This document shows positions 1 to 5,284 of a stretch of 5,344 bases of DNA, piece after piece. The notes under the pieces were generated by a model. The model worked only from the letters and a program-made list of their open reading frames with translations. It searched no databases and was not told the DNA's origin. Origin of the DNA: Verrucomicrobiota bacterium (lineage in GTDB: Bacteria; Verrucomicrobiota; Verrucomicrobiia; Verrucomicrobiales; DEV007); NCBI GenBank assembly GCA_020630835.1, contig JAHDIL010000072.1, positions 1-5,344 on the forward strand, read 5' to 3'. A program made the translations under genes and the position numbers. Within the stretch, counting starts at the first letter, position 1, and each line of letters starts with the position of its first letter.

Positions 1-977
1 TCGCCCTACGCCAAAAGCTCGCATCGGTCTACGAGATGGCAGGCGATAAAGACGAGCAGCTCGCAACTCTCGAAGAAATGGTAACGATCTCCCCACGAGA
101 TGCGTCACTTCGTCGCGTGATTGCAGACGTCTATCTGAAAGCAGAACGTATTCGAGAAGCAGTCAAGCATCTACAAGCTGCTCTCTCACTAGAGAAGGGA
201 CAAGAGGCAGCCTACGCGGCAGTTGCCAAATTGATCCTAGATAACCGGCTACCGATCGAAGACGCCATCCAGCTGCTCAAAGATGGCCTGTTTCACTATC
301 CAGAATCGTTCGACCTTCAGATATTCTTAGCCGATGCCTACAATTTCGCGAAACAGTGGGATGCGTGTGTCGCAGCATTCCAGCGCGCCGAGAAACTCGC
401 CATCGAACAAGCGCCAGAAAATCTTAATGAGAGATTCTATTTTGGCTATGCCGCAGCACTTGAGCGGAATAAAAATTTCGAAGAGGCAGAAAAACTCTTT
501 CGGAAAACGATCGATATCCTCGGCCAAAATGATCCCCAAGGTGACGATGCAAAGTTCGCGGCTCGGACATACAACTATCTAGGATACATGTGGCTGGAAC
601 AGGGCAAAAATATCGATGAAGCCGGTGAGTTGATCAAACTAGCCGCCGACTTCGATCCGGAGAACGGCGCTATCATTGACAGCTTAGGCTGGTTCCACTT
701 TCTCGAAGGAAACTACAACCTCGCCTTAGAGAATCTCTTGAAAGCCGAAAAACTGATTGAACAAGTCGACCCAGTAATTTTCGACCACATAGCGCAAGCC
801 CACGCCGCTCTTGGCAACTATGAAGAGGCCATCTCTTATATGAAGAAGGCTCAGGAGGTCGAAAAAGAAGGCGAAAATGCCGAAACCTATTTAGAACGTT
901 TGCGCGCATATCAGGCGATCCTCGACAAAAAGGCTACAAGCCAAGACGAACCGAAAAAGCTCTCTCCTAGCGAGTGA
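1..977 (+). CDS. Tetratricopeptide-repeat protein, C-terminal part (5' end outside window)
   Basis: The frame is open to the left edge. The first ATG, at 36, is probably internal because the codons before it (ALRQKLASVYEMAG) already read as a TPR helix and contain no usual start codon. The protein is a chain of degenerate 34-residue helix-turn-helix repeats. Counting from the ATG at 36, clear repeats lie near residues 95-122, 134-162, 178-208 (YLGYMWLEQG), 212-241 (DSLGWFHFLEGNY) and 246-275 (DHIAQAHAALGNYEEA). The YLGY, DSLGW and DH repeat order is typical of the C-terminal half of long bacterial TPR proteins in proteobacteria and related phyla. The tail (277-313) is charged and probably disordered. 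TPRs are protein-binding scaffolds, so no enzymatic role can be assigned and the partner is unknown. Any signal peptide would be outside the window. The stop overlaps the next gene's start (TGATG), which suggests translational coupling. Confidence 0.9.
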   Translation, partial: ALRQKLASVYEMAGDKDEQLATLEEMVTISPRDASLRRVIADVYLKAERIREAVKHLQAALSLEKGQEAAYAAVAKLILDNRLPIEDAIQLLKDGLFHYPESFDLQIFLADAYNFAKQWDACVAAFQRAEKLAIEQAPENLNERFYFGYAAALERNKNFEEAEKLFRKTIDILGQNDPQGDDAKFAARTYNYLGYMWLEQGKNIDEAGELIKLAADFDPENGAIIDSLGWFHFLEGNYNLALENLLKAEKLIEQVDPVIFDHIAQAHAALGNYEEAISYMKKAQEVEKEGENAETYLERLRAYQAILDKKATSQDEPKKLSPSE

Positions 978-1849
978 TGCTAACGGAACCGGCGGCACCT
1001 CGGCCGACAGAAATCCTCGAAGACCTACGCTGGATTCAAGCACGGGCCTCTCTTTTGCCATCGAATCGAAAACAATTCACCCTTCCCCAAGAAAAACCGA
1101 CACTAGAAAAGGTCTCAATGTGGACTTGGGAAGAATTTTTCGCTTCCCCTGCGAGTTATCGCGTTGGCTACTACGTTGAGGAACTTGTCCGCTTTTTGCT
1201 CAGCCACGACTCGACCTGGGAGAAGATCGAGAATAGCCGTCAGATTTTTTCGGGAAAACAGACCCTGGGAGAGCTGGACTTCGTCCTAACGAGCGCAAAT
1301 GGATGCCTCACACATATAGAACTCGCCTGCAAGTTCTACCTGCACACTTCAGCCAATCACCCATCTGCCAGTCAACTGTTGGGACCAAAAGCCGCGGATT
1401 GGCTGGAAAAGAAAACAACCCGTTTGCTAAACCACCAATTAACGTTGGGGCAAAAATGTCTACCGGAAGGGACGCATAGTCTCCCCTGTCTGCTGGGAGC
1501 CATCTTTTCTCCGCTTGGTCTCGACACCGATCCCGTATCCCCTTCCTCCCAACCATCTTTCCTACAAGATGCCGCGCCCTCAAGCTATCGATGGGCGAGA
1601 ATAGGCGACCTCGCGGCTTGGGATTCAAAAGTGGACGACAAGCCCCTGACTCACGGCAGCATTCTTAAAAAACCCTTTTGGTTGGCAAGTCGCCCAAACT
1701 CCACTCCCGCCCCAATCCTGCTCTCCGAACTGGAAAAGCATTTTGCCGTATCCTCATTCCCCCAGCTTACCTCTTGGAGCACCAACTCCGGCCACAATGA
1801 GTCCCTAAGGCTCTTCGTGGTCGACAATCTTTGGCCCAGCGATTGCTAA
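977..1849 (+). CDS. DUF1853 family protein, possible PD-(D/E)XK nuclease-like fold
   Basis: This 290-residue protein matches the pattern I know for DUF1853, whose function is uncharacterised. The features are an N-terminal DLRWIQARASLL (17-28), a VGYYVEELVRFLL block (63-75), TLGELDFVL (96-104), HIELACKFYL (113-122), a basic helix with GPKAADWLEKKTTRLLNHQ (136-154) and the C-terminal RWARIGDLAAW (205-215) and KPFWLAS (232-238). The E99, D101, E115 and K119 arrangement resembles the acidic/lysine centre of PD-(D/E)XK nucleases. I recall DUF1853 being grouped with that superfamily, but nuclease activity is inference. The length is close to the family norm and no signal peptide or membrane helix is seen, so it should be cytoplasmic. 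I chose ATG 977 because it overlaps the upstream stop. GTG 974, directly before it, is the alternative and adds one residue. No strong Shine-Dalgarno is present, so coupling to the TPR gene is likely. Confidence 0.85.
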   Translation: MLTEPAAPRPTEILEDLRWIQARASLLPSNRKQFTLPQEKPTLEKVSMWTWEEFFASPASYRVGYYVEELVRFLLSHDSTWEKIENSRQIFSGKQTLGELDFVLTSANGCLTHIELACKFYLHTSANHPSASQLLGPKAADWLEKKTTRLLNHQLTLGQKCLPEGTHSLPCLLGAIFSPLGLDTDPVSPSSQPSFLQDAAPSSYRWARIGDLAAWDSKVDDKPLTHGSILKKPFWLASRPNSTPAPILLSELEKHFAVSSFPQLTSWSTNSGHNESLRLFVVDNLWPSDC

Positions 1850-1897
1850 AATTGCCACCTTTTGAGAGGATCCGGCGCGCTGCGGCATCACTTGACG

Positions 1898-1904
1898 AAG
1901 GAGG
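1898..1904 (+). promoter_or_regulatory. Strong Shine-Dalgarno AAGGAGG with abnormal spacing
   Basis: AAGGAGG is the best ribosome-binding match in the 76-base gap after the DUF1853 gene. It lies 21 bases before the TTG at 1926, much farther than the usual 5-10 bases, and there is no in-frame ATG, GTG or TTG between them (the frame has a stop at 1893-1895). It also sits partly in a short possible hairpin (GAAG 1897-1900 with CTTC 1907-1910). Either the start codon is unconventional, or the spacing is bridged by folding, or the motif is not used. Confidence 0.5.
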
Positions 1905-1925
1905 ATCTTCCCTTTTTGTTTCGGC

Positions 1926-3197
1926 TTGAAGCGAATCCTCCATCTTGCTGCGTCCCTCTTCTCACTCGTCACCGTAGGGCCTACGGTGACGGGCCAGGAG
2001 CCATCAAGCGCTAATCAGCCTTTCCAGGCGTTTGTAACGGTAGATGCCCTTTCTATCCGGTGGGAGTGCATAGTCGCCGTAGATGCGCTGCCTTCTGCAA
2101 CCTTCCCATCATGGAAGCAGCGATCGAGCCTAACCGAGTCGGAACGCTCCGCTCTCGCCACCGATATTCAGGCGCGACTCAGCCAAACATTTCTTTCCCA
2201 GACCAAACTATCGACGCATAGAGCATCATCTGGTCCGACTCCAGTCCCTCTGCCAGAGGCAAACCTAAGCGCCCGTTGGGTGCGTTTAGACCCTGCTCTT
2301 GGTTATGTCCCTATTGAGGGTGACCCTATGCTAAGCGACCCGCCCCCTTTACTTGGTATCAGCGTAAGCGCAGAACAGACTGACGTTGATTCCCTTCAAA
2401 TTCACTGGAGCTGGTTTCCCGAAGCGCAGAAGAGCGTGACGATCGAACTCAGCGCTGAAGCGTTCCAAGCGTCGCGCATCGCCACGCCCCAAAAGAGGGA
2501 TGTATCGTTCACAAGCCTACCAACACTCTCTTTAACGCCCTTGAGTCAACCTACCAGAGTTAGCTATCAAAAGAAGTTCCTTTCCAAAGCTCAGATCGTC
2601 CTTCTTGTTCTCTCTCTAACCAGCCTCCTAGTTGGGTTTGCCGATTTCGTGAAACGGCGCATGCAGCGCGGCATCATGCTAATAGTTGTAGGTGTCGCCT
2701 TTGGATCAACTTTCCGCTTTCTAAACGCAGACGATATAGCTATCGCACCCGTTCAAATCGATGACACCATCTACGCCAACCTAAGGAACGTCTATCGTGC
2801 CTTTGAATTTCGAGAGCCTCCTGCTATCTATGACGCGCTGGCAGAAGCGGCCGAAGGTGATTTATTGGAAAAACTCTTTCTGGAATTCGAAAGTTCTCTC
2901 ACCGCTGCGTCGAGCGGCGGCCCACGAGTTCGCATCCTTGATCTAGACCTACGCAAGGCCAGCATCATCGAAATGAAAGGAGCCCGCCTAGCAGTATCGG
3001 CAGAGTGGATCACCGTGGGGACCGTTACACATTGGGGGCACGAGCACACGCGCAGCAATCGATATCGGGCTGTCCTCGACTATGTCCCCAGTTCCGGCGT
3101 TTGGAAACTCGGAGACTTCGCGCTAGAAGAGGAACAGCGACTCTTCCAGAAAGCGACGCGTCGTAAGGTCACAGGAAATGAGGGGATCCAGGAGTGA
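1926..3197 (+). CDS. Exported two-helix membrane protein, ABC transporter partner
   Basis: This protein has 423 residues. Residues 1-23 form a signal peptide: a basic MKR, then a hydrophobic stretch, with likely cleavage near VTG-QE and no lipobox cysteine. Residues 25-215 form a mainly beta-rich periplasmic domain (FVTVDALSIRWECIVAVDAL; LQIHWSWFPEAQ 157-168). Two membrane helices follow, at about 222-241 and 249-265. The basic loop between them (KRRMQR, 243-248) is predicted cytoplasmic, which places the C-terminal domain in the periplasm. That domain (278-405) starts NLRNVYRAFEFREPPAIYDALA, contains HWGHEH (369-374) and looks like a compact alpha+beta, possibly NTF2/Tim44-like, fold. I recall similar uncharacterised proteins beside LolD/MacB-type ABC genes in Planctomycetota-Verrucomicrobiota, but have no name for them. 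The TTG start is chosen because it is the only start after the in-frame stop at 1893 and gives an intact signal peptide. It ends 3 bases before the ATPase gene. Confidence 0.85.
   Translation: MKRILHLAASLFSLVTVGPTVTGQEPSSANQPFQAFVTVDALSIRWECIVAVDALPSATFPSWKQRSSLTESERSALATDIQARLSQTFLSQTKLSTHRASSGPTPVPLPEANLSARWVRLDPALGYVPIEGDPMLSDPPPLLGISVSAEQTDVDSLQIHWSWFPEAQKSVTIELSAEAFQASRIATPQKRDVSFTSLPTLSLTPLSQPTRVSYQKKFLSKAQIVLLVLSLTSLLVGFADFVKRRMQRGIMLIVVGVAFGSTFRFLNADDIAIAPVQIDDTIYANLRNVYRAFEFREPPAIYDALAEAAEGDLLEKLFLEFESSLTAASSGGPRVRILDLDLRKASIIEMKGARLAVSAEWITVGTVTHWGHEHTRSNRYRAVLDYVPSSGVWKLGDFALEEEQRLFQKATRRKVTGNEGIQE
1967..1991. repeat. Perfect 25-base palindrome inside the signal-peptide codons
   Basis: The left arm CGTCACCGTAGG (1967-1978) and right arm CCTACGGTGACG (1980-1991) are exact reverse complements around a single central G (1979). 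The element is entirely coding (VTVGPTVT, end of the signal peptide). As RNA it would give a strong hairpin 41 bases after the TTG start, although a realistic loop would open one or two inner pairs. There is no T-run after it, so it is not a Rho-independent terminator. Confidence 0.9.
3190..3194 (+). promoter_or_regulatory. Ribosome-binding site AGGAG for the ATPase gene
   Basis: AGGAG lies 6 bases before ATG 3201, inside the last codons of the upstream gene. It fixes the ATPase start and implies that the ATPase is translated from the same message as its neighbour. Confidence 0.8.
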
Positions 3198-3200
3198 ACC

Positions 3201-3902
3201 ATGGTAGGATTTGTCGAAAGCTCAGACGGAGATCTAGCACTCCATGTCGAACGGCTCTATTTCTCCTATGGAGAAGCCCGATTCCGGCTGGCCATCCCTA
3301 GCCTCAGTATTGCTAGTGGATCAAGAGTTGCCGTAATAGGCCCGAGCGGCTCTGGTAAATCGACCCTCTTCAATCTCATCATGGGATTGAGCCCTAATTT
3401 TCAAGGAAGGGTCGAAGTCCTTGGCGAAGATATCTATAGCAAGACTGAAGCCGAGCGCTGCCACTGGCGGCTTCAGCACGTTGGTTTTATTCCACAAAAT
3501 TTCGCTTTGTTAGACTACCTATCCGTAAAAGAGCAAGCTATCATGCCCAGCAAGTTTCTCGGTAACGCGGACTCAAAGGCGGCAAACAAAAAAGTCGACC
3601 AACTGCTGGAGCGAGCTGGTATCGCGCAGATGGAGTCCTCCTATCCGGAAACCCTGTCGCAGGGAGAACGGCAAAGAGTCGCGATCTGCCGGGGGCTCGC
3701 TCACGAGCCGCAACTAATCCTCGCGGATGAGCCAACAGGAAATCTCGACCCCGAGACGCAGCGAACGATCACCACTATGATCATTGACGAGGCCACCCGC
3801 CTCTCCGCGACTCTGCTAATGATCACTCACGATCACTCTCTGTTGAGCACCTTTGACCACGTCATCGACATCAGCCAGTGGTCCGGAAAGGAGCGTCAAT
3901 GA
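3201..3902 (+). CDS. ABC transporter ATP-binding protein, LolD/MacB/FtsE type
   Basis: This is a complete 233-residue nucleotide-binding subunit. Visible motifs are Walker A GPSGSGKST (47-55), Q-loop Gln99 in GFIPQNFALLDYLSV, signature LSQGERQRVAI (152-162), Walker B LILADE (172-177) with catalytic E177, D-loop GNLD (180-183) and the switch His210 in MITHD. The short single-domain length, the ALLDYLSV segment and the LADEPTGNLD text place it with the LolD/MacB/FtsE branch. That branch powers FtsX-like permeases, moving lipoproteins or other periplasmic substrates or driving periplasmic events instead of classical channel transport. It should act as a dimer on the cytoplasmic face with the permease encoded next. 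The stop overlaps the permease start (ATGA). The substrate cannot be read from this subunit. Function as an ATPase is near certain; the subfamily is likely. Confidence 0.97.
   Translation: MVGFVESSDGDLALHVERLYFSYGEARFRLAIPSLSIASGSRVAVIGPSGSGKSTLFNLIMGLSPNFQGRVEVLGEDIYSKTEAERCHWRLQHVGFIPQNFALLDYLSVKEQAIMPSKFLGNADSKAANKKVDQLLERAGIAQMESSYPETLSQGERQRVAICRGLAHEPQLILADEPTGNLDPETQRTITTMIIDEATRLSATLLMITHDHSLLSTFDHVIDISQWSGKERQ
3887..3893 (+). promoter_or_regulatory. Ribosome-binding site AAAGGAG deciding the permease start
   Basis: AAAGGAG ends 5 bases before ATG 3899. This favours ATG 3899 over the upstream in-frame GTG at 3878, which would add seven charged or polar residues (MVRKGAS) and has no comparable site. 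Confidence 0.8.
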
Positions 3903-5086
3903 AAGGCTCTGCTATCGCCTACCTAGGTGTCCGCCACCTCAAGAAGCATAAGTTTAAAACGGCTCTTCTCATCGCATCACTTGCGCTGGTTCTCTTTTTG
4001 CCTTTCGCCCTTCGTCTATCGCTGCAGTTCTTAGAACTGCAGCTGCAGGGGCGGGCGGCATCCACTCCATTACTCGTCGGGGCAGCTGGTAGCGAATTGG
4101 AACTCGCCTTTTCCGGGCTTTATTTTTCGTCGCCCGAACTACCGCTAACTCGCTTCGGAGCGATTGATCAAACGAGGAGATCATCAAGCGCTACCATCAT
4201 ACCAGCGCTGAGCTGCTTCCAAGCACAAGGTCACCCCATCGTCGGCACCACCCTACGCTACCTAGAGCAACGCTCGATCTCATTAAAGGATGGCCGTCCG
4301 TTTGCCTTCCTTGGAGAGTGCTTACTAGGATCTGACGTAGCCGCAGATACCGGGCTTACCGTGGGTGACAGCCTCTTTTCATCCCCTGAGACTCTTTTCG
4401 ACCTCACCGGAGTCTACCCGCTTAAGTTGGAAGTAGTAGGAGTTCTCGAAAAAACCGGAGAAGCAGATGACCGTGCCGTTTTCACCGACCTAAAAACAAC
4501 CTGGATTATCGCAGGGTTAGGACACGGCCATGCCGAAGCCTCCCGTATCGATAATTCCAAGCGTCTACAGGATTCCGGCACGACTGAGACCGACACTATC
4601 CGTCTGAATGCTTCACTGCGAGAGTTTCAGGAGATCACTCCAGAGACCGCTGCCAGCTTTCACTTCCATGGAAACGAGAGTGACTACCCAGTTTCGACTT
4701 TTCTCATATTCCCTGGCGACGCTCGCGAGCGGGCCCTACTCCGCGCTGAATTCGCGAAAGATGCTAGCTTGCAAGCCATTGTCCCGACAGAGGTCATGGA
4801 TGCATTTTTCGCCACCGTCTTCCGGCTGGAAAAATTTTTCTTTTTCGCCCTCCTTTTCATCACCTTCATCATGCTCATGCTCGCGCTCCTGATCTTTCGT
4901 CTATCGCTTCAACTGCGTCGGAACGAATTCGCCAACCTTTCGCTAATGGGCGTGTCAAAAAGCGATCGTCTCGGTTTGGCTCTGTTTGAAGGCCTAGCCG
5001 TTCTTTTGTGCGCAGCCCTAGTCGCCGCTTTAGCTCTAGTAGCACTTCAGTTCGCCCTACCTGTCGCTTTTCGGTCCCTTTTATAG
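3899..5086 (+). CDS. ABC transporter permease, MacB/FtsX-like
   Basis: This protein has 395 residues from ATG 3899, which overlaps the ATPase stop. A basic N-terminus (RHLKKHKFK) leads into membrane helix 1 (about 20-41). A large periplasmic MacB_PCD-like domain (about 42-310) follows. It has ASTPLLVGAAGSELEL (54-69), LGECLLGSDVAADTGLTVGD (138-157) and YPLKLEVVGVLEKTGEADDRAVF (173-195). Helix 2 lies at about 313-336, a short cytoplasmic segment with RRNEFANLSLMGVSKSDR (340-357) is the probable ATPase coupling region, and helix 3 lies at about 361-386. The protein then ends, so the usual fourth FtsX helix is not evident. Histidine pairs occur in GHGHAE (208-213) and FHFHGN (254-259), both predicted periplasmic. 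The domain order and motifs make an FtsX-like permease near certain. It would form the transmembrane part of a complex with the ATPase and probably the 423-residue partner. The substrate is unknown; lipoprotein handling or metal-related work are the main options. Confidence 0.93.
   Translation: MKGSAIAYLGVRHLKKHKFKTALLIASLALVLFLPFALRLSLQFLELQLQGRAASTPLLVGAAGSELELAFSGLYFSSPELPLTRFGAIDQTRRSSSATIIPALSCFQAQGHPIVGTTLRYLEQRSISLKDGRPFAFLGECLLGSDVAADTGLTVGDSLFSSPETLFDLTGVYPLKLEVVGVLEKTGEADDRAVFTDLKTTWIIAGLGHGHAEASRIDNSKRLQDSGTTETDTIRLNASLREFQEITPETAASFHFHGNESDYPVSTFLIFPGDARERALLRAEFAKDASLQAIVPTEVMDAFFATVFRLEKFFFFALLFITFIMLMLALLIFRLSLQLRRNEFANLSLMGVSKSDRLGLALFEGLAVLLCAALVAALALVALQFALPVAFRSLL
4021..4043. 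repeat. Perfect 23-base palindrome inside the permease gene
   Basis: The left arm GCTGCAGTTCT (4021-4031) and right arm AGAACTGCAGC (4033-4043) are exact reverse complements around a single T (4032). It encodes SLQFLELQL, just after membrane helix 1. A third CTGCAG at 4043-4048 extends it into an overlapping 12-base palindrome (CTGCAGCTGCAG, 4037-4048). There is no T-run, so this is not a terminator. Confidence 0.9.
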
Positions 5087-5127
5087 GTGAGGCTCTTCCC
5101 TACTTTGCCTCTAAAAAGGGAATCTTG

Positions 5128-5141
5128 TCGCATAAATGCGA
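5128..5141. promoter_or_regulatory. Inverted repeat in the intergenic region (possible operator)
   Basis: TCGCAT (5128-5133) and ATGCGA (5136-5141) flank AA. The two-fold symmetry is compatible with a regulator site, but a 6-base-arm repeat of this kind is not rare by chance. Confidence 0.25.
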
Positions 5142-5144
5142 TGA

Positions 5145-5164
5145 TAGTTAAGGGCTCTTAACTA
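5145..5164. promoter_or_regulatory. Perfect inverted repeat TAGTTAAG-N4-CTTAACTA (possible operator)
   Basis: Eight-base arms (5145-5152 and 5157-5164) are separated by GGCT. It lies 59 bases after the permease stop and 120 bases before the next start. No T-run follows on either strand, so a dimeric repressor site or a structured RNA element fits better than a terminator. No specific regulator is recognised. Confidence 0.4.
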
Positions 5165-5187
5165 AGAAGCTACAGGAAGTATTTGGC

Positions 5188-5242
5188 ATCTCGCAGCTTT
5201 CCTCGTAACCTTGGACGCGAATGAGTCGTGAATCTGCGAGAT
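5188..5242. repeat. Long-spaced inverted repeat, possible RNA stem
   Basis: ATCTCGCAG (5188-5196) and CTGCGAGAT (5234-5242) are exact reverse complements, 37 bases apart. With the two repeats just upstream it could form a structured leader if transcription passes through from the permease gene or starts within the gap. It ends 22 bases before the TATAAT box. Confidence 0.35.
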
Positions 5243-5264
5243 CGCGGCTGAAGATAAAAAGCCT

Positions 5265-5270
5265 TATAAT
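5265..5270 (+). promoter_or_regulatory. Candidate -10 box TATAAT for the downstream gene
   Basis: This is an exact sigma-70 consensus -10 hexamer. The positions 16-18 bases upstream (around 5241-5248, GC-rich) show no recognisable -35, so an activator would be needed or the match is accidental. The expected transcript start, about 5277, would leave an untranslated leader of only about 8 bases before ATG 5285. Confidence 0.35.
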
Positions 5271-5284
5271 TTCCATAAGTAATT

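Noticed and set aside
1821..1852. Promoter TCGACA (1821-1826) with TAAAAT (1847-1852) before the partner gene
   Set aside because: The 20-base spacing is too long, and most of the element lies in the DUF1853 coding region. The support is too weak.
1897..1920. GAAG/CTTC hairpin followed by CCTTTTTGTTT as a Rho-independent terminator after the DUF1853 gene
   Set aside because: The stem is only four pairs and overlaps the Shine-Dalgarno-like AAGGAGG. It is too weak to call.
1916..2014. Alternative TTG start at 1916 (11 bases from AAGGAGG), giving a short out-of-frame ORF
   Set aside because: The spacing is better, but the product is about 32 residues, cysteine/arginine-rich, and has no similarity I recognise. 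It is more likely incidental, although it could be a leader peptide.
4720..4731. CGCTCGCGAGCG palindrome in the permease gene
   Set aside because: A zero-spacer 12-base palindrome is expected about once in a window of this size.
327..4878. Minus-strand and alternative-frame ORFs lying inside the large + strand genes
   Set aside because: Their products are low-complexity, basic or serine/arginine-rich, they lack ribosome sites, and they overlap genes with clear domain content.
5089..5122. Terminator after the permease gene (GAGGC/GCCTC or TTCCCT/AGGGAA pairs)
   Set aside because: The stems are 5-6 pairs with 13-15 base loops, they are mutually exclusive, and no T-run follows.
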